Positions 52,803 through 61,533 of a stretch of 64,000 nucleotides of DNA are shown in pieces; the first letter of the stretch is position 1; each line of letters begins with the position of its first letter. This stretch comes from JAJFJD01 sp965228695. Lineage in GTDB: Bacteria; Pseudomonadota; Alphaproteobacteria; UBA8366. Where the stretch lies: NCBI GenBank assembly GCA_965228695.1, contig CBDDIB010000001.1, positions 124,001 through 188,000 of the forward strand. The letters are read 5' to 3'. The position numbers and the translations under genes were made by a program. A model generated the notes under the pieces. It worked only from the letters and a program-made list of their open reading frames with translations. It was not told the origin of the DNA and ran no database searches.

Positions 52803-53819
52803 CTATCGCAGGTGGCAGGCCACCACATGCCCCGGCCGGATTTCCTTCAGCTCGGGTTCCTCCACGCGGCAGCGTTCCTCCGCATAAGGGCAGCGGGTGT
52901 GGAAATGGCAACCCGGCGGCGGCGTGATCGGGCTCGGCACGTCGCCTTCCAGAACCCGCTTCTCGCGCCGGACGGCCGGGTTGGGAATCGGCACGGCCGA
53001 CAACAGCGCCTCGGTATAGGGATGCTGCGGGTTGGTGAACAACGTCTTCTTGTCGGTGTATTCGACGATCCGGCCGAGATACATAACCGCGATCCGGTGA
53101 CTGATATGTTCGACCACCGCCAGGTCATGCGCGATGAATAGATAGGACAGCCGATACTCGTCCTGCAGGTCCATCAGCAGGTTGATGACCTGCGCCTGGA
53201 TCGAGACGTCGAGCGCAGAGACCGGCTCATCCCCGATGATGACCTTTGGGTTCAAAGCCAGCGCGCGGGCGATGCCGATCCGCTGGCGTTGCCCGCCGGA
53301 AAACTCGTGCGGGAAACTCTCCATCTGGGAGCGCCGTAAGCCGACCCGGTCGAAAATCTCGGCGACCCGTTCTTCCCGTTCCTTGCCGCTGGCGATGTCG
53401 TGAATTTCCAGCGCCTCTCCGACGATCCGGCCGACCGGCATGCGTGGGTTGAGCGACGAATACGGATCCTGAAAGATGATCTGCATCTGTCGGCGGATCG
53501 GGCGCAGCTTGTCCTTGTCCAGGTCGGTGATATCCTGACCCTCGAGCTTGATTCGCCCCGCGGTCGGTTCCAACAGCCGCAACACCGTACGCCCGACCGT
53601 CGACTTGCCGCATCCGCTTTCCCCGACAAGGCCCAGCGTCTCGCCCTGGTTTATCGAAAAACTGACGCCGTCGACCGCGTAGACATGCCCGACCGTGCGG
53701 GAAATAATCCCCTTTTTGATCGGGAAGTGTTTCTTCAATCCGTCGACTTCCAGCACAGGCGCATCGTTGCTGCGCGGCCGGGTATCGCGATTCTCCTGCG
53801 TCACGGTCGCATCAGCCAT
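52803..53819 (-). CDS. dipeptide/oligopeptide ABC transporter ATP-binding protein (DppF type)
   Basis: A 338-residue ATPase. Walker A is GESGCGKST (66-74), the signature FSGGQRQRIGIARAL, and Walker B VIIGDEPVSALD. The C-terminal OppF-type extension has the cysteine-rich CHFHTRCPYAEERC motif, which in related DppF/DppD proteins holds an iron-sulfur cluster. Its start overlaps the dppD-like stop by 8 nt, so translation is coupled. Fifth and last gene of the leftward peptide-type ABC operon. Confidence 0.9.
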   Translation of the reverse strand: MADATVTQENRDTRPRSNDAPVLEVDGLKKHFPIKKGIISRTVGHVYAVDGVSFSINQGETLGLVGESGCGKSTVGRTVLRLLEPTAGRIKLEGQDITDLDKDKLRPIRRQMQIIFQDPYSSLNPRMPVGRIVGEALEIHDIASGKEREERVAEIFDRVGLRRSQMESFPHEFSGGQRQRIGIARALALNPKVIIGDEPVSALDVSIQAQVINLLMDLQDEYRLSYLFIAHDLAVVEHISHRIAVMYLGRIVEYTDKKTLFTNPQHPYTEALLSAVPIPNPAVRREKRVLEGDVPSPITPPPGCHFHTRCPYAEERCRVEEPELKEIRPGHVVACHLR

Positions 53820-54885
53820 CGGTCGCCCCTCTCAACTTGTCGGAATGCCAACAGGCCGCCCAATGCCCGGATGATCGTTCCTCATACGGCGGATAGGCCG
53901 CCGTGCACTGGTCGTCCGCATAGGGGCAACGCGGCGCAAAAGAGCAGCCGACCGGCAGGTCGTTCAACGCGGGCACCATGCCGGGAATCTCGGTGAGCCG
54001 TTCTTCGCCCTGGGTGGAATCGCCGCTCAGGATGCCGAGGCTCGGGATGGAGGACAGGAGTCCCTGCGTGTAGGGATGCATCGGGTTCTGGAACAGATCG
54101 AGGACGTCCGCCTCCTCCACCTTCCGGCCCGCATACATCACGACCACGCGCTGCGTCGTTTCCGCGACCACGCCCAAGTCATGCGTAATCAGGATGACGG
54201 CGGTTCCCAATTTTTCCTTCAGTTCGACGATCAGCTCCAGAATTTGCGCCTGGATGGTCACGTCGAGCGCCGTCGTCGGCTCGTCGGCGATCAGCACCTT
54301 GGGATTGCAGGACAGCGCCATGGCGATCATCACCCGCTGACGCATGCCGCCGGAAAGCTGGTGGGGATACTCCTTCACCCGCTGCTGCGGTTCGGGAATG
54401 CGGACAAGGGCCAGCATCTCGACCGCCTTCTCCATCGCCTCGTTCTGGCTCATGCCCTGATGAAGGATCAGCGCTTCGCCGATCTGCCGGCCGATCGTGA
54501 TTACCGGATTGAGCGACGTCATCGGCTCCTGAAAGATCATCGAGATTTCGTTGCCGCGAATATCGCGCATCTCGTCTTCGTCGCATTCCAGCAGATTTCG
54601 GCCCTCGAGCCGAACCTCGCCGCCGATGATCTTGCCCGGCGGCGCCGGCACAAGGCGCATGACCGAGAGCGCGGTGATGCTCTTGCCGCACCCGGACTCA
54701 CCGACGATGCCAAGCGTTTCCCCCCGCCCCAATTGGAAGGAAACGTCGTCCACCGCCTTGACGATACCGCCGCGCGTGTAGAAGTAGGTCTGGAGCCGGT
54801 CCACCTCGAGGATGTTTGCCTGTGTCATCGCAGCCGGCTCGGCGCCAACCCCGGTTGCCGCATCGTCATTCACCGTATCGACCAT
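53812..54885 (-). CDS. dipeptide/oligopeptide ABC transporter ATP-binding protein (DppD type)
   Basis: A 357-residue ATPase of the DppD/OppD group. Walker A GESGCGKS (62-69), signature LSGGMRQRVMIAMAL and Walker B VLIADEPTTALD are present, with the C-terminal C-x5-C-P-Y-x4-C cluster motif (CSFAPRCPYADDQC). The signature LSGGMRQRV distinguishes it from the DppF partner. It starts 50 nt after the dppC-like gene. Confidence 0.9.
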   Translation of the reverse strand: MVDTVNDDAATGVGAEPAAMTQANILEVDRLQTYFYTRGGIVKAVDDVSFQLGRGETLGIVGESGCGKSITALSVMRLVPAPPGKIIGGEVRLEGRNLLECDEDEMRDIRGNEISMIFQEPMTSLNPVITIGRQIGEALILHQGMSQNEAMEKAVEMLALVRIPEPQQRVKEYPHQLSGGMRQRVMIAMALSCNPKVLIADEPTTALDVTIQAQILELIVELKEKLGTAVILITHDLGVVAETTQRVVVMYAGRKVEEADVLDLFQNPMHPYTQGLLSSIPSLGILSGDSTQGEERLTEIPGMVPALNDLPVGCSFAPRCPYADDQCTAAYPPYEERSSGHWAACWHSDKLRGATDG

Positions 54886-54935
54886 CGCTTCGCCTTCTAT
54901 GCACTATTGTTGTTCAGGGTTAGGCGGTGGAAATT

Positions 54936-55832
54936 CTAGTTGCGCTGCCGCGGATCGAGCAGATCGCGGATCGCGTCTCCCAGCAGGTTCGTACCGAACA
55001 CCGCGAGACTAATCGCGATCCCCGGGAAGATGACCAGCCACGGCGCCGTCCGCACATATTCGGCGGCCGATTCGGACAACATTCGACCCCAGGACGGATG
55101 CGGTTCCGGAATGCCCAATCCCAGGAAGGACAAGGACGCCTCGGTCAGGATGGCGGAACTCAACTGTGCGGTGGCCAGCACGATGAACGGCGCCATCGTA
55201 TTCGGCAGGATGTGGCGGATCGCGATGCGAATCTCGCTCATGCCGAGCGCTTGCGCCGCCTCGACGAACGGCATCTCCCGCAGCGATAGCGTGTTCGACC
55301 GGATGACCCGGGCGACCTGCGGTACCAAGGGTATCGAGATGGCGATGATCGTGTTCTCGAGCGATGGCCCGAGCGACGCCGCCATGACCAACGCCATGAC
55401 AAGCAGCGGCAGCGCCTGCATGATGTCGATGATGCGCTGCATCACCAAGTCGAACCAGCCCAAAAGATAGCCGGACATCAAACCGATGATCACGCCGAGC
55501 AAACCGCCGAGCAGCGTGGATCCGATACCGACGGCAAGCGAGATACGCGCGCCATGGATGATCCGGCTGTAAACGTCGCGGCCCATCATGTCCGCCCCCA
55601 TCACGAAATCCTGATCGGGTGCGGCAAGCGACGCGGACGCCTTCGTCGCCAGCGGGTCGTGCGGCGCGATGACGTCCGCGAAGATCGCGGCCAGCACGAA
55701 GACCGCAAAAATAACGCCGCCGGCCGCCCCCAGCGGATAGCGGCGGCAGAAGTAGAGGAATGCACCCCATTTTCCTTCAACGCCGGCGCCGGCTTTGGCG
55801 AGTTCGGCATCATGATCGATGGTCGCAGCCAT
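54936..55832 (-). CDS. dipeptide/oligopeptide ABC transporter permease (DppC type)
   Basis: A 298-residue membrane subunit. ATG at 55832 is followed by a short cytosolic segment and a first helix (AAGGVIFAVFVLAAIFADVIAPHDP), the DppC N-terminal signature. The permease EAA loop is FVEAAQALGMSEIRIAIRHILPN. The frame extends further upstream to 55970 but overlaps dppB there. Translocates substrate with the DppB-type partner. Confidence 0.9.
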   Translation of the reverse strand: MAATIDHDAELAKAGAGVEGKWGAFLYFCRRYPLGAAGGVIFAVFVLAAIFADVIAPHDPLATKASASLAAPDQDFVMGADMMGRDVYSRIIHGARISLAVGIGSTLLGGLLGVIIGLMSGYLLGWFDLVMQRIIDIMQALPLLVMALVMAASLGPSLENTIIAISIPLVPQVARVIRSNTLSLREMPFVEAAQALGMSEIRIAIRHILPNTMAPFIVLATAQLSSAILTEASLSFLGLGIPEPHPSWGRMLSESAAEYVRTAPWLVIFPGIAISLAVFGTNLLGDAIRDLLDPRQRN

Positions 55833-55851
55833 TGTCCGTTCTCCCGCTTCG

Positions 55852-56799
55852 CTAGTCGGCGTATTTGATGCGCGGATCGAGGACCGCATACAACAAATCG
55901 ACGATGAAGTTGATGACCACCACGACGACCGCGATGAACATAACCAGGTTTTGAACGATCGGATAATCACGCATAAGGATCGCTTCCACCAAGAAATGCG
56001 CGACGCCGGGAATATTGAATACGGTTTCGGTGATGATGAGGCCGCCGATGAGAAAGGCCGCCTCGAAACCGATGATCGTGGTTACCGGCAGCACCGCGTT
56101 CTTGAGCGCATGGTAGTAGTTCACCGAGTTGTCGGTGGCGCCTTTCGACCGCGCGGTCCGGATGTAGTCCTGCCGCAGCACCTCGAGCATCGAGGATCGC
56201 GTGAGCCGCATGATGATCGCCGACGCGCGAAATCCGACGGCGGCCGCCGGGATCGTATAGAGCAGCAATTCGTCCCAAAGATTTTCCGGCGGATCGGTAT
56301 AGATGGGGATCTCGCCCAGATAGGTGACGAAGGCCATTAGAATCAGCAGGGCCAGCCAGAAGGACGGCAACGACAGCCCGCTCAGGCTGATCACCCGCAA
56401 GACATAGTCGAGCGGCGTGTCCTGCCGGACGGCGCTGATCACGCCGAGCGGCAGCCCGAATAGCACCGAAAATCCCAATGCCATGATGGCCAACTTCACG
56501 GTGATCGGGATGCGCGGCCCAATTTCGTCGATCGCCGGCATTTCGGAGACATAGGAAAAGCCGAGATCGCCCACGACAAGCGCGCTGATCCAATTCCAGT
56601 ATTGGACCGGTATCGGCAGATCGAGGCCGAGTTCCTTTTCGAGCGCGGCCTTCTCGGCCGGATCAACGAAACCCGCGGAATCGAACATGATGTCGGCAAT
56701 GTTGCCGGGCATCAGGCGAAGCAGAAGGAAGATCACGATCGACATGCCGACCAGCGTCAGCAACATCAAGAAGAAGCGCCTCACCAAGTAGCTTGTCAC
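55852..56799 (-). CDS. dipeptide/oligopeptide ABC transporter permease (DppB type)
   Basis: A 315-residue membrane subunit with six predicted helices. The N-terminus MTSYLVRRFFLMLLTLVGMSIVIFLL and RLMPGN are diagnostic of DppB/OppB/NikB permeases, as is the EAA-like loop YIRTARSKGATDNSVNYYHALKNAVLPV. It follows the binding-protein gene by 127 nt with a long hairpin in that gap. Confidence 0.9.
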   Translation of the reverse strand: MTSYLVRRFFLMLLTLVGMSIVIFLLLRLMPGNIADIMFDSAGFVDPAEKAALEKELGLDLPIPVQYWNWISALVVGDLGFSYVSEMPAIDEIGPRIPITVKLAIMALGFSVLFGLPLGVISAVRQDTPLDYVLRVISLSGLSLPSFWLALLILMAFVTYLGEIPIYTDPPENLWDELLLYTIPAAAVGFRASAIIMRLTRSSMLEVLRQDYIRTARSKGATDNSVNYYHALKNAVLPVTTIIGFEAAFLIGGLIITETVFNIPGVAHFLVEAILMRDYPIVQNLVMFIAVVVVVINFIVDLLYAVLDPRIKYAD

Positions 56800-56865
56800 G
56801 GCCTGCCTCCGTTCATGGGGATGGGGTGTTCATGCACCATGCGTAACCGCCCGCTTTACGCAGGA

Positions 56866-56917
56866 ACGAACGAAGCCAACCAGGTGTGATTTGACCCGGT
56901 TGGCTTCTCTCGTTCGT
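56866..56917 (-). other. long intercistronic hairpin after the dpp-type binding-protein gene
   Basis: GAAGCCAACC (56872-56881) pairs with GGTTGGCTTC (56898-56907), and the outer ACGAAC (56866-56871) pairs with GTTCGT (56912-56917) across a 4-nt bulge. Located between the binding protein and permease genes, on the leftward message. Confidence 0.7.
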
Positions 56918-56926
56918 CCGTAGCGG

Positions 56927-58525
56927 CTACTTATCCAGCCAGACGTCTTCCAACCGCCAGCCGTTGTAGACGCTGTTGGTCATCGTCGTGAAGTTCTTCA
57001 CGTGCGGTTGCCAACAGGTCGCCGACTTGTTGTTGAAGATGATCGGCCGTGCCGCGTCTTCCTGCAGCTTCTTGTCGATTTCCCACACGACTTTCTTGCG
57101 GGCGTCGACGTCTTCCATCATCGACTGTTTCTCGAAGAGCTTTTCGAGTTCGGCGTTGCAATAACCGGTGTAGTTACGCTGCGAGCCGCACGCATAGTTC
57201 TCGTAGAACATGGCGTCCGGGTCGTCCACGCCGATACCGGTGAGGTTCAAGCCGACCGAGTAGTCCTTGCGGGCCACTTTGGCGTGCCAGTTGCTGGTCT
57301 CGACGGTCTCAAGCTCGGCATCGACATAGATGCTCTTCAGATGGTCGATCAGGATAACCGCCGGGTCGCGATAGATCGCGATATTCCGGGTCGCAACCTT
57401 GACCTTGAGCCGGTTGTTCTCGTCATAGCCCTTCGACTTCATGATCGCGCGGGCCTTTTCGCGGTTCGCGTTGACGTCGGGATTATACCCCGCGACCGTC
57501 TTCAGGAATTCCGGCGGCATGCCCCAGACACCACTCGGCGGCGGCAGCAACGCGCCACTCTTGATGAACTGGCCATGACCCAGAATCTTGATAAAGGCGT
57601 CACGGTCGATTGACATCACCATCGCGCGGCGAATATCCGGATCGTTGAACGGCGGTTTGTCCTGATTGACGATCAGATTGGTGGAAACGTTGGTCGTCCG
57701 CAGTTTACACACCGCATTCGGCGCTTGTTCCTTGACGTCCTTCAGCAACGGAATCGTCACGTCCGAGTTGAACGTCATGTCGAACTTGCCGGCGATAAAG
57801 GCGAGAACGCGGGTCGAGCGGCTCTTGATGATGGTCCATTCGATCGCGTCGAGATACGGACGATCCTTTTTCCAGTACTCGTCGTTCTTCTTGAATTTTA
57901 CGAATTCGTTCTGTTTCAACTGAACGAACTTGAACGGGCCGGTGCCGATGGGATGCGTGCGCATCTTCTTGGGCGGCACGTGGCACGGATAGACCGGCGA
58001 ATAGCCGGACGCCAACAACGTGACGAATGCAGGCTGCTTGCGCTTCAGGTGGAATGTCACCTGCGTATCGCTATCGGCCGTGACCTTGTCCAGATTCCGG
58101 TACCAGGATTTGCGCGGGTTCTTGCGCAGCTTGGCTTTCCGTTTGCCTTGAAGCAGATCCCAAGTGCAGACAACGTCCTTCGCGCTGAACGGCTTGCCGT
58201 CATGCCATTTGACGCCGGAGCGCAGATTGAAGGTCAGCTTCGTCTTGTCCCCATTCCAGGACCATTTGGTCGCCAGGTCCGGGACGATGGTGTCGATGCT
58301 GTTCGTGGGCTTGCTCTGATCGTACATGATCAGATTGTTGAAAACCGGCATGTAGGGCGACAGCGTAGAGTTCGTCGCTTCCTCATGGATCGATCCGCTC
58401 GGCGGCGTTCCGCGGTGATACACCTTGAGCGTACCGCCGCTCTTCTGCGCGAGTGCCGCTCCGGCGCCAAGCGAGACGGCGAACAATGCGGCACCAGCCG
58501 CACAGACACTAATCTTCCGTAGCAT
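56927..58525 (-). CDS. dipeptide/oligopeptide ABC transporter solute-binding protein (SBP family 5)
   Basis: A 532-residue periplasmic binding protein. Signal peptide MLRKISVCAAGAALFAVSL to ALAQ, then GGTLKVYHRGTPPSGSIHEEATNS. The SBP_bac_5 blocks LTFNLRSGVKWHDGKPFSAKDVVCTW and GTGPFKFVQLKQNEFVKFKKNDEYW are clear. ATG at 58525 follows GGAGGAGA; eight more residues are open upstream. First in the leftward operon SBP-dppB-dppC-dppD-dppF. Peptide-class family members also carry opines, glutathione or other compounds, so the ligand is undefined. Confidence 0.9.
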   Translation of the reverse strand: MLRKISVCAAGAALFAVSLGAGAALAQKSGGTLKVYHRGTPPSGSIHEEATNSTLSPYMPVFNNLIMYDQSKPTNSIDTIVPDLATKWSWNGDKTKLTFNLRSGVKWHDGKPFSAKDVVCTWDLLQGKRKAKLRKNPRKSWYRNLDKVTADSDTQVTFHLKRKQPAFVTLLASGYSPVYPCHVPPKKMRTHPIGTGPFKFVQLKQNEFVKFKKNDEYWKKDRPYLDAIEWTIIKSRSTRVLAFIAGKFDMTFNSDVTIPLLKDVKEQAPNAVCKLRTTNVSTNLIVNQDKPPFNDPDIRRAMVMSIDRDAFIKILGHGQFIKSGALLPPPSGVWGMPPEFLKTVAGYNPDVNANREKARAIMKSKGYDENNRLKVKVATRNIAIYRDPAVILIDHLKSIYVDAELETVETSNWHAKVARKDYSVGLNLTGIGVDDPDAMFYENYACGSQRNYTGYCNAELEKLFEKQSMMEDVDARKKVVWEIDKKLQEDAARPIIFNNKSATCWQPHVKNFTTMTNSVYNGWRLEDVWLDK

Positions 58526-58717
58526 ATTCAGGGTCTCCTCCCATTGCATACGTTCTAGTTCTTATTGTTTTTCTTATTCGCACCGTTCGTATCGACGGCG
58601 CATTGCGTATCAGAAAGTGCGTAATGGGAGGATAGACGGAATCGCGGAAGGGGGGCAATCATATCGTGATTTATTTCTGACCGCAGCGGAACATGCCGAC
58701 AACGGCAGGTTGACAAC

Positions 58718-59215
58718 TCAGTCTTCGCCGGCGGCTTCGGCAGCAAGCGGGTCGCCGACGGAAGACCGGCCCGCGACATCGACCAAGGCTTCAATTCTCT
58801 CTCTAAGGGTTCCGGGCATTTCGACATCCGGACTGGTAAAGATCTCGGTCAACGCCCGCTCCAGCAAACCGATCCGCATGCGTGATTCGGGATCGTCCTT
58901 CGATGAGAGGGCCGCTTCCAATTGATCGCCGAGCCGCCGCTCATCCTGCGACCCGTGCGAATGCGTCAACGAATGGGCCAAGACAAGAGCGCGCCGCCAG
59001 GTCACCGCTTCCGCCTCGGCGGCGTCTTTGGCCGTCGCCGCGTCGATCAGAAGCGCGATGCGGTCGGGCGTGCATAGATCATGAAACTCAGCCCGCGCCT
59101 GTTTGACCAGGTGAACATTCGGAAGCCCCAGTTCCGCCTCGGCGCAACGCATGAAGTGTTCGAGCCGCTTTCCGGATGCGCGAATTTTTTCAAGCCAATC
59201 CGGATCGTCCCGCAT
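58718..59215 (-). CDS. hypothetical protein linked to a winged-helix regulator
   Basis: A 165-residue, soluble, mostly helical protein. It opens with MRDDPDWLEKIRASGKRLEH, and the middle has LIDAATAKDAAEAEAVTWRRALVLAHSLTHSHGSQDERRLGDQLEAAL; the acidic C-terminus ends AAEAAGED. The frame also reads back to 59509, but that stretch is antisense-like noise over the neighbouring gene. It starts 20 nt after the winged-helix gene, probably in one operon. I do not recognise a family. Confidence 0.6.
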   Translation of the reverse strand: MRDDPDWLEKIRASGKRLEHFMRCAEAELGLPNVHLVKQARAEFHDLCTPDRIALLIDAATAKDAAEAEAVTWRRALVLAHSLTHSHGSQDERRLGDQLEAALSSKDDPESRMRIGLLERALTEIFTSPDVEMPGTLRERIEALVDVAGRSSVGDPLAAEAAGED

Positions 59216-59234
59216 ATTCGTCGGTCCTAAGCGG

Positions 59235-59588
59235 TCAGTTCGTCGAAAAGGCGCGGCAGATCGGCCGCAGGAACGAGTCCAATCGGGTTTCCTGGATGTA
59301 CAGCAGGCTGCGGCGGCCCCGCCGGCGTTTCCGGATCCAACCGATCCGCGCCAGTTTTCGGACATAGGATATGATCGTTGTCCGGGGCATCTCCATCGCC
59401 GCTGCGAGCGACGATTCATCGAACGGGCGCCGTTCCAAATGTCCCAGGGCGACCATGTCCATGATGATGACCTCGATGGCGACGAATCCCTCCGCGCGCC
59501 GAACGGCATAGTACTCCGCGCGCTGACTCAAGAATCGCCGGGCGCGTTCGAGTTCGGCCTCATCGAGGGATTTCTCCTGCTCTGGCAT
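59235..59588 (-). CDS. winged helix DNA-binding protein (MarR/MarR-like)
   Basis: A 117-residue protein. An N-terminal helix (EAELERARRFLSQRAEYY) precedes a winged helix-turn-helix: the recognition region reads FDESSLAAAMEMPRTTIISYVRKLARIGWIRKRRRGRRSLLYI. The ATG at 59588 gives the most plausible length; the frame opens earlier at 59639. It is likely the regulator for itself and the following hypothetical gene. Two TCGACA/TGTCGA dyads lie 120-155 bp upstream and could be its operator. Confidence 0.75.
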   Translation of the reverse strand: MPEQEKSLDEAELERARRFLSQRAEYYAVRRAEGFVAIEVIIMDMVALGHLERRPFDESSLAAAMEMPRTTIISYVRKLARIGWIRKRRRGRRSLLYIQETRLDSFLRPICRAFSTN

Positions 59589-59709
59589 TCTCACACTGTG
59601 GAATTGCCGTTCACCCCGGATAGCTCTCGGTGGCGGCAACCCTTTCGATCAAGCGGCCATAGGATACTGTTCACCATTCAGCAAAGTCCTTGCCTAATAG
59701 CGCCCCCTA

Positions 59710-59742
59710 TCGACAATCCTGTCGAGTTTCGACAAATGTCGA
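59710..59742. promoter_or_regulatory. two inverted TCGACA/TGTCGA dyads upstream of the winged-helix gene
   Basis: TCGACA-ATCC-TGTCGA (59710-59725) and TCGACA-AA-TGTCGA (59729-59742) are two adjacent inverted repeats with identical 6-bp arms, a format typical of regulator binding sites. They are about 120-155 bp upstream of the winged-helix gene. Confidence 0.5.
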
Positions 59743-60134
59743 TTACCACTTTAAGGAAAGAAACGAACATTATAACGGACCCGGTATTTACCGAAATGAC
59801 CGCGGTCACAGGTTGGCGCAGCCGCATCGAGCCCGCCGGCACGCCACGCGTTGCAAGGGATTACTGCCGTCGGACTTACGGCATGTTTGCGTGCCGGATC
59901 GCTCTTCCGCTTCTTGCGTGCGGCGCTCGAAGTACGCCGCAAGCGGTTAAATCTTCCCGCCGGCCACCAGTCCCGGAAAATTCGAAACAAGGTCGCCGGC
60001 GTTTCGGCGGCGAAGAGCGCAGCAAGGGCCGAAAGACAGCGGTATTAGATTGATGAGGGGCAACCAGTGCACGGTTGCAAAGACCGACACCGCTCCCGAT
60101 CAACTGCGATCTCTAACAGGAAACCTTCAAGGAA
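59743..60134. other. gene-poor interval next to tRNA-Val
   Basis: Together with 59589-59742 this forms a gap of about 545 bp. Short frames exist on both strands (longest about 80 codons), but none has a good start plus ribosome site or a recognisable motif; the encoded peptides are arginine-rich with no domain. I see no inverted repeat or integrase. Confidence 0.5.
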
Positions 60135-60209
60135 TGGTGGGCGCGGCTGGGATTGAACCAGCGACCCCTACGATGTCAACGTAGTGCTCTCCCGCTGAGC
60201 TACGCGCCC
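60135..60209 (-). tRNA. tRNA-Val (anticodon GAC)
   Basis: On the minus strand the cloverleaf is complete: acceptor GGGCGCG with CGCGCCC, anticodon stem CTACG/CGTAG around a loop TTGACAT (anticodon GAC), T-arm GCTGG-TTCAATC-CCAGC and an encoded CCA end. GAC reads GUC/GUU valine codons. Confidence 0.95.
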
Positions 60210-60375
60210 GATCGCCCGATGTTTTGATGAGCGTATCGACGGCCGGGATGGTCCCTGCCGAGGCAAGGGGAATTACCACCAAACTTGCGGACAAGGCAAG
60301 CCTTTGCGCGCGCTTTCCCATCGCAATCGGCATCGATGAAATTTTGGATACTCGCCGGGCACGATCGAACCGCGG

Positions 60376-60771
60376 CTAGTGCGGCAGGAAGGTCTCGACC
60401 CGGTCGATCAATTCGTTGAGGTTGAACGGCTTCGACAGCACGTCGATGGGGTTGCCATCCAGGTCGCCGGCGCCGAGCGCGTCATGGGCATAGGCCGTCA
60501 CCAGCAGGACACACAGGCCCGGCACCCGCCGTCGGGCCTGACGGGCCAATTCGATCCCGTCCAGGCCGGGCATGCGGATATCCGTGAGCAGCAGGTCGAA
60601 GTGATCCTCCTCGACCCGGCGCAGCGCCTCGGCCCCGTCGGGCACGGCTTCCACGTAGTATCCGGAACGCGAAATCGCCTGCGCGAGGAACTCGCGCATC
60701 GCCTCATCGTCTTCGACGATAAGAATGTGCGGCGCATCACCTTCCACGAGGCGTTCGGCCTTGACCGTCAC
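60376..60771 (-). CDS. cpdR: CpdR-like single-domain response regulator
   Basis: A stand-alone receiver domain (131 residues), with the acidic pair near the N-terminus (VEDDEAMREFL), phospho-acceptor aspartate in LLLTDIRMPG (Asp64 from this start), and the conserved Thr and Lys (LLVTAYA, LSKPF). The sequence is close to the CpdR family, which in Caulobacter unphosphorylated directs ClpXP to degrade CtrA and PdeA. A GTG at 60771 with AGGAG upstream is preferred; GTG 60807 is an alternative. It lies next to tRNA-Val and is divergent from GNAT. Confidence 0.7.
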   Translation of the reverse strand: MTVKAERLVEGDAPHILIVEDDEAMREFLAQAISRSGYYVEAVPDGAEALRRVEEDHFDLLLTDIRMPGLDGIELARQARRRVPGLCVLLVTAYAHDALGAGDLDGNPIDVLSKPFNLNELIDRVETFLPH

Positions 60772-60857
60772 GTCGATCGCTCCTAACCCTAAATCGGACA
60801 CTGTCACAGCCGCTGACGAAGCGGTGTAAATTGTTTTATCGCTTCTTATCTTTCCAA

Positions 60858-60869
60858 AGTGTAAACACT
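60858..60869. promoter_or_regulatory. short AGTGT-AA-ACACT dyad in the cpdR/GNAT divergent region
   Basis: AGTGT (60858-60862) and ACACT (60865-60869) are inverse complements around AA, in the 174-bp divergent intergenic region. It could be a factor site, but a 12-bp dyad can arise by chance. Confidence 0.3.
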
Positions 60870-60945
60870 GGGGAGTATTTGCTTTTTCAGGCTGGCGATG
60901 GGTTTGAATCGGCCTGAATCAGGCCAAAAATGAGGCAAAATTACG

Positions 60946-61497
60946 ATGTCCGCGGCCCTTATCCGCAACGCCGAAATCGGCGATTTGTCCGCTGTCCTGG
61001 CGCTCTACGCGCATCACGTGGAGAACAGCCTCGGGACCTTCGAGGAGGTCGCCCCGACGGCGGATGAAATGACCCGCCGATGGCGGGCGATCACCGACGC
61101 CGGCCTGCCGTACCTGGTCTGCGAGGTCGACGGCACAGTCTTGGGATACTGCTACGCCGGGCTCTACCGGCCGCGCCATGCCTATCGTTTTTCGGTCGAG
61201 GATTCGGTCTACGTATCGCCCGATCACGCGCGGCGCGGGTATGGCCGGCTGCTTCTGTCCGAGTTGATCGACCGATGCACCCTATCGGGATACCGCCAAA
61301 TGATCGCGGTGATCGGCGACAGCGGCAACGCCAGTTCCATCGGCCTGCACGGCGCCCTCGGCTTCGAGAAGGTCGGGTGTTTCCCGTCGATCGGGTTCAA
61401 GCAAAACCGCTGGGTCGACGTGATGCTGATGCAGCGACCGCTCGGCGACGGCGACGCCACGCCGCCAACCAACCGGGACACGCCAGCGATGGCATAG
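60946..61497 (+). CDS. GNAT family N-acetyltransferase (phosphinothricin acetyltransferase-like)
   Basis: A 183-residue GNAT enzyme. The N-terminus IRNAEIGDLSAVLALYAHHVENSLGTFEEVAP matches phosphinothricin/methionine-sulfoximine acetyltransferases. The acetyl-CoA motif A lies at SPDHARRGYGRLLLSELID, and the C-terminal GFKQNRWVDVMLMQ is conserved. Such enzymes acetylate amino groups of toxic amino acid analogues; the natural substrate here is undetermined. Confidence 0.87.
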   Translation: MSAALIRNAEIGDLSAVLALYAHHVENSLGTFEEVAPTADEMTRRWRAITDAGLPYLVCEVDGTVLGYCYAGLYRPRHAYRFSVEDSVYVSPDHARRGYGRLLLSELIDRCTLSGYRQMIAVIGDSGNASSIGLHGALGFEKVGCFPSIGFKQNRWVDVMLMQRPLGDGDATPPTNRDTPAMA

Positions 61498-61533
61498 GCT
61501 TTGCTTCGACTCCGGTGTAGGGGAGACGAAAGC

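Noticed and set aside
59690..60053. Short frames of 60-90 codons beside tRNA-Val
   Set aside because: Conflicting frames on both strands, no good start sites and no recognisable domain.
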